A model generated the notes under the pieces. That model was not told where the DNA came from and made no database searches. It saw only the letters and a program-made list of their open reading frames with translations. Shown in pieces: positions 29,107 to 38,800 of a DNA stretch of 64,000 nt (positions are counted from its first letter, which is position 1; the number at the start of each line of letters is the position of its first letter). The stretch is from Betaproteobacteria bacterium GR16-43 (lineage in GTDB: Bacteria > Pseudomonadota > Gammaproteobacteria > Burkholderiales > Usitatibacteraceae): contig CP019169.1 in assembly GCA_001953215.1 (NCBI GenBank), forward strand, positions 1,116,001-1,180,000, written 5' to 3'. The translations under genes were made by a program, and so were the position numbers.

Positions 29107-30741
29107 CTGTTTCTCTTCTTCTCGCTGCCGAAGCACGTTGCGCTGCACCTTCCCCGTCGTCGTCATCGGAAGCGCGTCGATGAACTCGATCTCGCGCGGG
29201 CATTGGAACGCCGCGAGGTTCGCCTTCGCATGCGCACGAATCGAGTCCGCGAGTTCCTCCGAAGCCGTGAACCCCGGGGCCAGGCGCACGAACGCCTTCA
29301 CGATCGCGCCCCGCGTCTCGTCGGGCTTCGGGACCACCGCGCAATTCTCGACGGCCGCGTGCCTCACCAGGCAGTTCTCGATCTCCGCGGGGCCGATGCG
29401 ATAGCCCGCGCTCTTGAACATGTCGTCGCCGCGGCCCTCGTACCAGAGGTAGGCGTCGTCATCCATGCGCGCCTGGTCGCCGGTCCGGCACCATTCGCCC
29501 GAGAACTTGCCTTGCGTGGCTTCGGGGTTGTTCCAGTAGCCAAGGAAAAAGACGGGGTCCGGCGTTCCGTCGAACCAGTGGCGGTTCACCGCGACGTCGC
29601 CCACCGTGCCGCGCGGGACTTCGAGGCCCGCCTCGTCGATCACCGCGATGCGATGGCCCGGATAGGCCCGCCCCATCGAGCCGGGCCGCACGGGCCAGAG
29701 CTCGTGCGAGTTGCCCACGATGTAGTTCATTTCGGTCTGGCCGAAGATCTCGTTGATCGTCACGCCGAGGTGTTCGCGCGCCCAGTGGAACACCGCGGGA
29801 CCTACCGCCTCGCCGCCGCTCATCATCGAGCGCAGCCGCAGGGCGAAGCGTTCGCGCGGCGAAGGGAACGCCTTCATCATCATCTTGAGCGCGGTGGGAA
29901 AGAGGAACGCGTTGCGGATCGCGTACTTCTCCAGCAGCACGAACGCCTTCTCCGCGTCGAAACGCCCGCGGTACCCGAGGATGCATTGGCCATGGTGCAG
30001 CGTCGGCATCAACGCATCCCACAGGCCGCCGGTCCAGGCCCAGTCGGCCGGGGACCAGAAGAGGTCGCCCTCGCGCGGGAAGCCGTCGTGCGAATGCTCG
30101 AAGCCGGGGAGGTTCCCGAGCAGCGTCGAGTGCGGCATCAACGCGCCCTTCGGCGGGCCCGTGGTGCCGCTGGTGTAGATGATCACGGCGGGATCGGCGG
30201 GCGCGGTGTCCACGGGCTCGAAGGCCTCGGAGGCCTGGGCGAGCAGGCCGTCCCACGCTTGCGTCCCCGCCTCGCGCGCGCCGGCGACGCCGATGATCGT
30301 CTCCAGTCCGGGCAACGAATCCCGCACGGCCCACAGGTTGGGAAGCGTCTGCGCGTCGACGATCGCCACGCGCGCGCCGCTGTCGGCGAGGCGATACGCC
30401 AGCGCTTCGGGGCCGAACAGGAACGAAAGCGGGACCGCGATGGCGCCCATCTGGAAGCACGCGAGATAGGCGGCCACGGTCTCGGTCCGTTGCGGCAGGA
30501 GGATCGCCACGCGATCGCCGCGCGCGATGCCCAGCCCCGCGAGCGCGTTGGAACAGCGATTGGCCTGCGCGAGCAACTGCGCGTAGGTGAGCGCGCGGGT
30601 CTCGCCGGACTCGTCCTCCCACAGCAGCGCGGGACGCTTCGGGTCGTCCGCCCAGCGGCGGCACGTGGACTGCGCGATGTTGTAGCGGGGCGGGACCTGC
30701 CAGCGAAAGCCGAGGTACGCCTCGCCGTAGCGGTCCGTCAC
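29095..30741 (-). CDS. AMP-dependent acyl-CoA synthetase
   Basis: This encodes 548 residues from GTG 30741, overlapping the stop of the CBS gene by one base. The P-loop-like AMP motif is VIIYTSGTTGPPKGALMPHS. Further motifs are GQTEMNYIVGN, GSMGRAYPGH and a C-terminal lysine in TGKVQRNVLR. It adenylates a carboxylic acid and transfers it to CoA. Overall sequence style is that of acetyl/medium-chain acyl-CoA synthetases (ACSM-like); the substrate is not known. It is the last gene after hemC-hemD-hemX-hemY-CBS on this strand. Its C-terminal codons are contributed by the inverted repeat. Confidence 0.9.
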   Translation of the reverse strand: MTDRYGEAYLGFRWQVPPRYNIAQSTCRRWADDPKRPALLWEDESGETRALTYAQLLAQANRCSNALAGLGIARGDRVAILLPQRTETVAAYLACFQMGAIAVPLSFLFGPEALAYRLADSGARVAIVDAQTLPNLWAVRDSLPGLETIIGVAGAREAGTQAWDGLLAQASEAFEPVDTAPADPAVIIYTSGTTGPPKGALMPHSTLLGNLPGFEHSHDGFPREGDLFWSPADWAWTGGLWDALMPTLHHGQCILGYRGRFDAEKAFVLLEKYAIRNAFLFPTALKMMMKAFPSPRERFALRLRSMMSGGEAVGPAVFHWAREHLGVTINEIFGQTEMNYIVGNSHELWPVRPGSMGRAYPGHRIAVIDEAGLEVPRGTVGDVAVNRHWFDGTPDPVFFLGYWNNPEATQGKFSGEWCRTGDQARMDDDAYLWYEGRGDDMFKSAGYRIGPAEIENCLVRHAAVENCAVVPKPDETRGAIVKAFVRLAPGFTASEELADSIRAHAKANLAAFQCPREIEFIDALPMTTTGKVQRNVLRQREEEKQKSV

Positions 30742-31316
30742 TAACGCGCGAGCGCCGCTTCGATTTCCGCGAAGGTCTTGGCGGGTTCGCTGGTCGTGAG
30801 TTCGATGCCCAGTTGCATCGCGATGCGCGAGGTGGAGAAGATGCCGCGCACGCGCCGCCCGCCTTCATCGGCGGCGAGCAGGTGCTGGCGGCCCACGGAG
30901 CGCAGCGTGGCGACGATGTGCCCGACGCGCATCTGCGCCACTTCCTCCATGGAAATGGCGTCCATCTGCGCGAAGGGCGTCATGATGTCGCCCACGAGCA
31001 CGTCGGAGCGCGTGCCGCCGCGTTCCTGCACGAAGCGCATCGGCTTCTCGCCGAGCAGGTCGGTGGCGGTCACCACGCCGACCACGAAGCGCTCGGCCAT
31101 GACGAAGAGCAGGCGCACGCGCCGCTCGAGCATCATCGCGTGCGCATGGTCGATGCTGCGCTCGGGCCCGATGGTGGCCGGGGTGACCTGGGTGAGATCC
31201 GTGAGGACGGAAAACGCGGGATCGTCGAGGGCGACCCGCTCCAGCAGCTCCGCATCGGGGAGCCGCGCGGCGGGGGCGAGCGGGGAAAGCGGAAGCGGGG
31301 AGTACTCGCGCATCAT
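30741..31316 (-). CDS. CBS-domain protein
   Basis: This encodes 191 residues with two CBS motifs: VTPATIGPERSIDHAHAMMLERRVRLLFV and, after a short gap, DIMTPFAQMDAISMEEV with GHIVATLRSVGRQHLLA. No catalytic domain is attached, so it is a stand-alone CBS pair that probably binds adenine nucleotides and regulates a partner. It sits 22 nt after hemY and 1 nt overlaps the acyl-CoA synthetase; regulation of that enzyme by an adenylate sensor is an attractive but untested idea. Confidence 0.85.
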   Translation of the reverse strand: MMREYSPLPLSPLAPAARLPDAELLERVALDDPAFSVLTDLTQVTPATIGPERSIDHAHAMMLERRVRLLFVMAERFVVGVVTATDLLGEKPMRFVQERGGTRSDVLVGDIMTPFAQMDAISMEEVAQMRVGHIVATLRSVGRQHLLAADEGGRRVRGIFSTSRIAMQLGIELTTSEPAKTFAEIEAALAR

Positions 31317-31338
31317 GGCGTTCTCCTTGCCGCGGGCG

Positions 31339-32514
31339 CTACCCCGCGAGTTCGGCGCTGCGCCGGAAGTGGCGCCCCGCCTCCTGCGTCTTGCCGAGCC
31401 GTTCCATCAGCGCGGCGAGCGTCATGTGGCCGTCGTGCGTCGGTTCGAGGGCCAGGCTCGCCTCGATGTAGCTTTGCGCCTTGCCCCACAGCGCCTGGCG
31501 CATGCAGAGCTTGCCGAGGGCCAGCAGCAGCGCCGGGTCGCGCGCGTGCAGGCGCAGCCATTTCTCCGCACGCTCGATCTGCGGCAGGGCATCGGCCCCC
31601 GCGGCTTCGCCATAGAGTGCCACGAGTCCCGCATTCCAGTCGTTCTCGAGCGCCCGCTCGAGGATGTCCTGCGCGGCTTCGTTGCCGCCCAGCGCCAGGT
31701 GGAAGCGCGCGGCGGTGGAGGCCACGGCGGGATCGAGGCGGGTCTCCGTCGGCAACTGCTTCCAGTAGGCGGCGAGCGCGGTCGCGTCCTGCGCCTTGCG
31801 GTTCAGGTTCCCGAGGTGGGCCGTGCGGCGCGCGGTGGCGGCTTCCGCCGGCGTGACGCCGCCCAGCTTCAGCAGCGCGCCCACGGATTCGAGCATCTCG
31901 TCCCAGCGGCGCGTGGCCTGTTCCGCTTGAAGTCGCAGGCGCAGCAGGCGGAGGTTGCGCGCGTCGCGCGCCGAGAGGTCCTTCAGCACCGCGAGCGCTT
32001 CCTCGTAGCGGCCCTGGGACACCAGGAGGTCGGCGAGCGTCGTGAGGCGAGCCTGGTCGAGCTCGGGCGCGTTCGCCGATTTCGCCTGGTCGAGGAATTG
32101 CTCGCGTTCGGTGAAGCGGCCCAGCTCGTGGGCGCTGCGGGCGGCGATGATCGCCGCCACGCCCTTGGTCTCCTCGCCCGAGAGCGCGCTGGCCGCGCTC
32201 TTCTCCGCCGAGGCATAGCGGCCCTGGAAGAAGGCGAGCAGCGCCTCGTTCAGCGACTGGCGGTTGCGCGAGCGGGCGCGCTCCTCGCGATACGCGGCCA
32301 CGCGCGCCGGGATCTGGAGCAGCGTGCTGATCATGCGCGTGGCGAGGTAGAAGCCGAGATAGCCGCCGAAGACGATCAGGCCCAGCAGGTTCAGCGACAG
32401 CTCGATGCGATAGGGCGCCGAGACGATCACCACGTAGCCCGTGGAGCTCACGAGCATGAGGCCCAGCCCCACGGCCACCGCGGCGAGGACCACCGACCAG
32501 ATCGCGAAGCGCAT
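31339..32514 (-). CDS. hemY: HemY, TPR protein of the haem operon
   Basis: This encodes 391 residues. Two N-terminal membrane helices (AIWSVVLAAVAVGLGLMLVS and LNLLGLIVFGGYLGFYLA) precede the HemY_N domain and a run of TPR-like helices through to the C-terminus (SLALEPTHDGHMTLAALMER). This is the E. coli-type HemY of the hemCDXY operon, a scaffold thought to organise haem enzymes in the membrane. It is not the protoporphyrinogen oxidase also named HemY in Gram-positives. It starts 2 nt after the hemX stop. Confidence 0.9.
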   Translation of the reverse strand: MRFAIWSVVLAAVAVGLGLMLVSSTGYVVIVSAPYRIELSLNLLGLIVFGGYLGFYLATRMISTLLQIPARVAAYREERARSRNRQSLNEALLAFFQGRYASAEKSAASALSGEETKGVAAIIAARSAHELGRFTEREQFLDQAKSANAPELDQARLTTLADLLVSQGRYEEALAVLKDLSARDARNLRLLRLRLQAEQATRRWDEMLESVGALLKLGGVTPAEAATARRTAHLGNLNRKAQDATALAAYWKQLPTETRLDPAVASTAARFHLALGGNEAAQDILERALENDWNAGLVALYGEAAGADALPQIERAEKWLRLHARDPALLLALGKLCMRQALWGKAQSYIEASLALEPTHDGHMTLAALMERLGKTQEAGRHFRRSAELAG

Positions 32515-32516
32515 CG

Positions 32517-33551
32517 CTACCTCGCCTTCTCGCGCGCCGAGCGCGCGGTGCGCACGGCGGCGAGGCTCGCGTTGATGTCGGGCACGCTGATGGACACCGG
32601 GCTCTCGGAGAGCAGCTTCACGGTGGCGAGCGCGACCTGCGTGGGCTTGGCCTTCGCGTCGAAGTAGCGATTGAGCCATCCCTGCACGGCGCGCAAATCG
32701 TCGCGGAACGACAGCTCGTCGCGCGCGAGCACGGCCACGCGCGCGGCGAGCAGGCGCAGCTTCAGGTTCTCGCGCAGGAAATAGGCGTGCGAGGGCGCCA
32801 GCAGCGCGGCATCGTTGTTCTCGAGGTCGCGGATGCGCACCAGCCCCTTCATCTCCTCCCAGAAGTCGCGGGCGGCGCGCGTGAAGCCCGGCTCCTCGAG
32901 CGGCTTGGCGCGGGACGCGAGGCGCGTGGGCGGGAGCGAATCGGCCACCACCAGCGGCAACTGGTCCGCGGTCGCCACGAGGTTGTCGAGCTTCACCGCG
33001 ATGCCGACCGTATCGACCTGCGGCAGCGCCTTCAGCCGGTCCATGTCCTGGGCGAGGGCGCGGCGCAGCGGCGCCACGGCGAGCTTCTCGGCCTTGGCCA
33101 GGCGCTGGTCGGCGGCCTGCAGCGCCGCGAGCGCGCCGCGCACGTTGCCCGCGAGCTGCAGCTGCTGGCTCGCGAGCACGAGCATCTGCTCGACTTCGGA
33201 GAGCAGCCGGTCGTCGGCGTTGCGCGAAAGGTCGCGGTACATCTCCTCCAGCTGCACGCGGCTCTCCTGCGACTCGGCCACGCGCGCTTCGAGTTCGGCC
33301 AGGCGCGACTGCGATTCCTTCAGCGAGACCTGCGCCTGCGCGAGCGCGGTCTTCGACTGCGCGGATTCCTCGCCGAGCTCCGCCAGGCGCCCGCCCGCGC
33401 GCGACTCGAGCGTGCGCAGCGACTGGCGCGCATCCCACGCGAAGACGGCCGCCGTCAGCGCGGCCACGATGCCGACCACGGCGATGGCGCGCGCGGCACG
33501 GTCGCCGCGGCTGCGGGCGGCAAGGACGGGGGAAGGCAGGGCGTCGCTCAT
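32517..33551 (-). CDS. hemX: HemX-like protein
   Basis: This encodes 344 residues. One membrane helix (AIAVVGIVAALTAAVFAWD, ~20-40) is followed by a coiled coil (~45-105, with LGEESAQSKTALAQAQ and ELEARVAESQESRVQLEEM) and a helical C-terminal domain with SQQLQLAGNVRGALAALQAAD and FWEEMKGLVRIRDLE. It matches the HemX family, often annotated as uroporphyrin-III C-methyltransferase; no methyltransferase motif is present, so that name is wrong for this protein. An ATGA overlap joins it to hemD. Confidence 0.9.
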   Translation of the reverse strand: MSDALPSPVLAARSRGDRAARAIAVVGIVAALTAAVFAWDARQSLRTLESRAGGRLAELGEESAQSKTALAQAQVSLKESQSRLAELEARVAESQESRVQLEEMYRDLSRNADDRLLSEVEQMLVLASQQLQLAGNVRGALAALQAADQRLAKAEKLAVAPLRRALAQDMDRLKALPQVDTVGIAVKLDNLVATADQLPLVVADSLPPTRLASRAKPLEEPGFTRAARDFWEEMKGLVRIRDLENNDAALLAPSHAYFLRENLKLRLLAARVAVLARDELSFRDDLRAVQGWLNRYFDAKAKPTQVALATVKLLSESPVSISVPDINASLAAVRTARSAREKAR

Positions 33552-34327
33552 TTCGTTTCCCGGATCTGGGACATTGCCGCGGCCAGCGCGGCCGCGCCCG
33601 GAGGCGAGACCAGCACGCGGCCAAAGCGTTTCGCATCGGCGTGTCGGGCGATGGATTCGTGCGTCACCACCAGCGCGGTGGCCGAGAGCTTCGCCCGCCC
33701 TTCGGGCCCGATCATCTCCACGAAGTTCTCGAGGGTCTCCGAACTCAATACGCCGACCACCTGGACCTCTCCGCGCGCCCAGGCCGCGAGGAGCGGGGCG
33801 GGATCGGTTTCGGGACGCGAGCGTTTGTAGCACTCGGCATACGTCACGCGGGCGCCCCTGGATTCGAGCCCCTCGCGCAGCCGCTCACGGCCGCCTTCAC
33901 CCCGGAATACGATGATATTTCTCCCTGCGACCGCCTGCAATTCGGGCCGCTCCAGGAGGGCCTCGCTGTCGAAGCGCTCCGTGGGTGTGATCGCCTCGGG
34001 CAGCCCGGAGTTCCTCAAGGCCTGCGCGGTGGCCTCGCCGATCGCCGCCACCGCCACATGCCGGGGCCACGCGATCTTGCGGGCGCGTAGCGCTTCCAAC
34101 CCCAGGCGCGCGGCGTTCGCGCTCACGAAGATCGCCATGTCCTGCTTCGCGAGGCCGGCGAGGGCCGCATCGAGCGCCGGGGAGGCGTCGATCGGCTTCA
34201 CGTCGAGCGCGGGGAAGTGGATCACGCGCGCGCCGGCCGCGGAGAGTTCGAGCTCGAGCTCGTTCGCGGCGCCGACCGGCCGCGTGAGCACCACGCCCAG
34301 CCCCTGCAGCGAATGCGCGGCGTTCAT
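33548..34327 (-). CDS. hemD: Uroporphyrinogen-III synthase
   Basis: This encodes 259 residues. It cyclises hydroxymethylbilane with inversion of ring D. The family is poorly conserved, but the two-domain pattern is clear: GVVLTRPVGAANELELELSA at the start, IFVSANAARLG, VAAIGEATAQALRNSGL, NIIVFRGEGGRERLREGLE, then ECYKRSRP and VLSSETLENFVEM. It overlaps hemC (34324-34327) and hemX (33548-33551) by ATGA. Confidence 0.93.
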   Translation of the reverse strand: MNAAHSLQGLGVVLTRPVGAANELELELSAAGARVIHFPALDVKPIDASPALDAALAGLAKQDMAIFVSANAARLGLEALRARKIAWPRHVAVAAIGEATAQALRNSGLPEAITPTERFDSEALLERPELQAVAGRNIIVFRGEGGRERLREGLESRGARVTYAECYKRSRPETDPAPLLAAWARGEVQVVGVLSSETLENFVEMIGPEGRAKLSATALVVTHESIARHADAKRFGRVLVSPPGAAALAAAMSQIRETK

Positions 34328-35253
34328 CGGTGCGCGAGCGCGTCGAGGATCGCGCGCCCGCCCTGCCGCAAGAGGTGTTCGCCCAGCATGTGTCCGAGCG
34401 ATTCGGCATCGTGGGCGAGGCCTTGCGCGTGGTCGCGCACGTAGCGCGAGCCGTCCGGCAGGCCGATGAATCCGTCGATGCGCATGGCTTCGCCATGCAC
34501 GACCGCGAGCCCGCCCACGGGGACTTCGCAGCTGCCTTCCACGACCCGGCCCAGCGCACGCTCGGCGCGGGCGGCGGCTTCGGCCGCGGCGTCGCGGAAG
34601 GGGGCCAGCACGGGTGCCAGGTCCTCGCGTTCCGCGCGATGTTCGATCGCGAGGATGCCCTGCCCGATCGCCGGAATCGCCAGCTCGGCCGGCAGCAGCG
34701 CGCGAATGCGATTCTCGAAACCCAGGCGCTTCAACCCCGCCGCGGCGAGGATGATCGCGTCGTAGTCGCCCGCATCCAGCTTGGCCAGGCGCGTGTTCAC
34801 GTTGCCGCGCAACGGCTTGAACACGAGCGACGGGAAGGCCCGGCGCAGCTGGCATTCGCGCCGCAAGCTCGAGGTGCCGACGACGGCGCCGGCCGGCAAG
34901 TCCGCGAGCGACGCGTGGCGTGCGCAGACGAACGCATCGTGGGGATCTTCGCGCGGACCGAACGTGGTGAGCGCGAATCCGGGTGCCAGCTCCATCGGCA
35001 CGTCCTTCAGCGAGTGCACGGCGATGTCGGCGCGGCCCTCGGCGAGTGCCACTTCCAATTCCTTGATGAAGAGCCCCTTGCCGCCCACCTGCGACAACGG
35101 CCGGTCGAGCACCTGGTCGCCGCGCGTGGTCATGCCGACGGTCTCCACGGCGAGGCCCGGGTACCGCTCGCGCAGTGCGGCGGCCACCATTTCGGTCTGG
35201 CGCAGGGCGAGTCGGCTTTCACGCGTGGCGATGCGAATGAGCTTGGGAAGCAA
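34324..35253 (-). CDS. hemC: Porphobilinogen deaminase (hydroxymethylbilane synthase)
   Basis: This encodes 309 residues from TTG 35253. It polymerises four porphobilinogens into hydroxymethylbilane. The N-terminus IRIATRESRLALRQTEMV, HSLKDVP with catalytic Asp84, GTSSLRR, LRGNVNTRLAKL and GSCEVPVGG with Cys242, the dipyrromethane cofactor anchor, are all present. It heads the hemC-hemD-hemX-hemY operon. A minus-strand TGATAGAGT extended -10 at about 35292-35284 is a promoter candidate and overlaps the promoter region of the divergent gene at 35311. Confidence 0.96.
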   Translation of the reverse strand: MLPKLIRIATRESRLALRQTEMVAAALRERYPGLAVETVGMTTRGDQVLDRPLSQVGGKGLFIKELEVALAEGRADIAVHSLKDVPMELAPGFALTTFGPREDPHDAFVCARHASLADLPAGAVVGTSSLRRECQLRRAFPSLVFKPLRGNVNTRLAKLDAGDYDAIILAAAGLKRLGFENRIRALLPAELAIPAIGQGILAIEHRAEREDLAPVLAPFRDAAAEAAARAERALGRVVEGSCEVPVGGLAVVHGEAMRIDGFIGLPDGSRYVRDHAQGLAHDAESLGHMLGEHLLRQGGRAILDALAHR

Positions 35254-35310
35254 GGCGAGGATGCGGTCTGCGTGCGGCTTGAAACTCTATCACGCGCGCT
35301 ACACTCGGCC

Positions 35311-35736
35311 ATGCTCTCCTGGACCGGCGAAACCGGCCTCGCCGCGCTCTTCGCCTCGGCCTTCCTCTCCGCGACGGTGCTGCCGGGCAATTCCGAGATC
35401 GTGCTGTACGCGGTGCTCCGGTCGTTCCCGGAGCACGCCGCGATCGCGATGCTCGTGGCCACCGTCGGCAACACGCTCGGCAGCCTGACCACGTTCGGCC
35501 TCGGCCGCCTGCTTCCCGCGGGCCAGGCCCAAGCGAAGCTGCGGGGGCGCGGACTCGACCTGGTCCAACGCTACGGGGCATGGGCCCTGCTGCTCGCCTG
35601 GCTGCCGGTCGTGGGCGACGTGGTTTGCGCCGCGGCCGGGTGGCTGCGCCTGCCGTGGCTCGCGTCCACGCTGGCGATCGCGACGGGGAAGTTCGCGCGC
35701 TACCTCGTCGTCGCGCAAATCGCGAACCTGCTCTGA
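35311..35736 (+). CDS. YqaA/DedA-like membrane protein (VTT domain)
   Basis: This encodes 141 residues with four hydrophobic stretches. FLSATVLPGNSEIVLYAVL and ATVGNTLGSLTTFGLGRLL match the YqaA branch of the DedA/VTT superfamily, with the PG-x-E and GN-x-x-G elements. These are small inner-membrane proteins of unknown or lipid-transport-related function. TACACT at 35300-35305 ends 5 nt before the ATG with no Shine-Dalgarno, so the transcript may be leaderless. It is divergent from hemC. Confidence 0.85.
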   Translation: MLSWTGETGLAALFASAFLSATVLPGNSEIVLYAVLRSFPEHAAIAMLVATVGNTLGSLTTFGLGRLLPAGQAQAKLRGRGLDLVQRYGAWALLLAWLPVVGDVVCAAAGWLRLPWLASTLAIATGKFARYLVVAQIANLL

Positions 35737-35837
35737 CGCGTGCCGGTCCCGGAAGGCCGATTGCTGCAGTGCGGTAAGATCGGGGGCCCGCCTGTAGATC
35801 GTCCGGTCCCAGCCAAGGCGCCGGACGAGACCCCGCC

Positions 35838-38800
35838 ATGACCCGCCTGCGCGAAATCCCGTACAACTACACCTCGTTCTCCGATCGCGAGATCGTGATC
35901 CGCCTGCTCGGGGAGCCGTCGTGGTCGGCGCTCGAGGCCTTGCGTGCGCAACGCGTCACCGGGCGCTCGGCGCGGATGCTCTACGAAGTGCTGGGCGACA
36001 TCTGGGTGGTGCGGCGCAATCCTTACCTGCAGGACGACCTGCTGGACAGCCCGCGCCGCCTGGCGCTGCTGGTCGAGGCGATGCACCACCGGCTGGCCGA
36101 GATCGGCCGTCGCCGCAGCGACAAGACCGAAGCCGAACGCAACGACGACGTGGGACGGCTCCTCGACGCCGCCACGCTCGCGGTCAAGGAATTCGAGCGC
36201 GAGTTCGACGAAACCCGGTCGCTGCGCCGCCGCACGCTGCGCAAGCTTTCCTCCATCACGCGCAAGGACAACGTCGCCTTCGACGGCCTGGCGCGCGCCT
36301 CGCACGTGACCGACGCGACCGACTGGCGCGTCGAGTATCCCTTCGTGGTGGTGAATCCCGATACCGAGGAGGAATGCGCCCCGCTCGTGCGCGCGTTGAT
36401 CGACCTGGGCTTCACCATCATCCCGCGCGGCGGCGGCACGGGCTACACGGGCGGCGCCATTCCGCTCGACCGCATGTCGGCCGTCATCAACACCGAGAAG
36501 CTCGACCGCCACGAAGGCGTCGAGATGAAAATACTGCCGGGGCTGAGCGAGCCCGTTGCAGCCATCCGCTGCGGCGCCGGCGTCGTGACCCGGCGCGTGA
36601 TGGAAGCCGCCGAGGCCGCGGGCCTGGTCTTCGCGGTCGATCCCACCTCGGCGGATGCCTCCTGCATCGGCGGCAACGTCGCGATGAACGCGGGCGGCAA
36701 GAAGGCGGTGCTCTGGGGCACGGCGCTGGACAACCTCGCGTCGTGGACGATGGTCACGCCCGACGCGCAGTGGATGGTGGTCGAGCGCGTGGGCCACAAC
36801 CTCGGCAAGATCCACGACGCGGAGCACGCGCGCTTTCGCATCACGCGGTTCAAGCCCGACGGCGAGACGGCGGTGGGCCAGGAGATCCTCGAGGTTCCCG
36901 GTTCCAGCTTCCGCAAGGTGGGGCTCGGCAAGGACGTCACCGACAAGTTCCTCGCCGGCCTGCCGGGGGTGCAGAAGGAAGGCACCGACGGGATCATCAC
37001 CTCGGCCACGTTCATCCTGCACCGCATGCCGAAGCACACGCGCACCGTGTGCCTGGAATTCTTCGGCGACGTGAAGCGCGCCGTGCCCTCGATCGTCGAG
37101 ATCAAGAAATACGTCGACGCGCATCCGAAGGCGATCCTCGCCGGCCTGGAGCACCTCGACGAGCGCTACGTAAAGGCCGTCGGCTACGCGACCAAGGCGA
37201 AGAGCCGCGGACGCCCGCGCATGGTGCTGGTGGGCGACATCGTCGGCGACGACGCGGACGCGGTGGCCGAAGCGGCTTCGCACGTCGTGCGCATCGCCAA
37301 CGCCCGCGACGGCGAGGGCTTCGTCGCGACCACCCCCGAAGCACGCAAACGGTTCTGGCTCGACCGGGCGCGCACGGCCGCGATCGCGCGCCACACCAAC
37401 GCCTTCAAGATCAACGAGGACGTGGTGATCCCGCTGGAGCGCCTCGGCGAATACACCGAGGGCATCGAGCGCATCAACATCGAGCTGTCGATCGCCAACA
37501 AACTCAAGCTTCTGGACGCGCTGGAGGGCTTCTTCTCGGGCGAGCTTCCGGTGGCCGAGAACGAGGACCGCGGCGACCGCGAAGCCGTCTTCGAGGACCG
37601 CCCTGCCGTGGCCCTCGAATTGATCGCGGGCACGCGGCAGCGCTGGCAGGGCTACCTCGACGGCCTCGGCGACCCGGCGCTCTTCTCGCAGATCCAGTCG
37701 CACGAGATCCGCATCTCGTGGAAGCGCGAAGTGCAGGAGCCGCTGCGCGAGATCTTCGCCGGCCGCGCGTTCGAGCCCGTGCTGAAGGCCGCGCAGGCGA
37801 TCCACGCCGACGTGCTGCGCTCGCGCGTGTTCGTGGCCCTCCACATGCACGCCGGCGACGGCAACGTGCACACCAACATCCCGGTCAACTCCGACGACTA
37901 CGAGATGCTTCGCTCGGCCAACACCGCGGTGGCCCGCATCATGGCCTTCGCGCGCAGCCTGGGCGGCGTCATCTCCGGCGAGCACGGCATCGGCATCACC
38001 AAGCTGGAGTTCCTCACGCGCGAGGAGATCGCGCCGTTCGAGGCCTACAAGGCGAGGGTCGATCCCGAGGGGCACTTCAACCGCGGCAAGCTCCTGCCGG
38101 GCGCGAACCTCGAGGATGCGTACACGCCCTCGTTCGCGCTGATCGGGCACGAATCGCTGATCCTCGAGCGGAGCGACATCGGCGCGATCGCCGATTCGGT
38201 GAAGGACTGCCTGCGCTGCGGCAAGTGCAAGCCCGTGTGCGCGACCCACGTGCCGCGCGCGAACCTGCTCTACAGCCCGAGGAACAAGATCCTCGCCGTG
38301 TCGCTGCTCACCGAGGCTTTCCTCTACGAGGAGCAGACCCGCCGCGGCGTCTCGATCCGCCACTTCGACGAGTTCGGCGACGTGGCCGACCACTGCACCG
38401 TGTGCCACAAGTGCGAGGCGCCGTGCCCGGTGGACATCGACTTCGGCGACGTCTCGATCGCGATGCGAAACCTCCTCGCGAAGCTGCGCAAGCGCCGCGT
38501 CAACGTGAAGACCTGGGCCGCGCTGCAATTCCTGAACGCGACCGACGCCACGAAGATCAAGCTCGTGAAGGCGGCGATGATCGACGTGGGTTTCCGCGTT
38601 CAGCGTTTCGCCCACGGCCTCGCGCGCCGCCTGCTGGTCACGCGCGTGCAGACGAAGCACCCGCCGTCCACCGTCGGCAAGCCGAGCGTGAAGGCCCAGG
38701 TGATCCACTTCATCAACAAGCCCATGCCCAAGGGCGTGCCGATCCGGACGGCGCGCGCGTTGCTGGACCTCGAGGACGACGCGGTCGTGCCGATCATCCG

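Noticed and set aside
32517-33551. HemX as a uroporphyrinogen-III methyltransferase
   Set aside because: The protein is a membrane-anchored coiled coil without any SAM-binding motif; the name is a historical misannotation.
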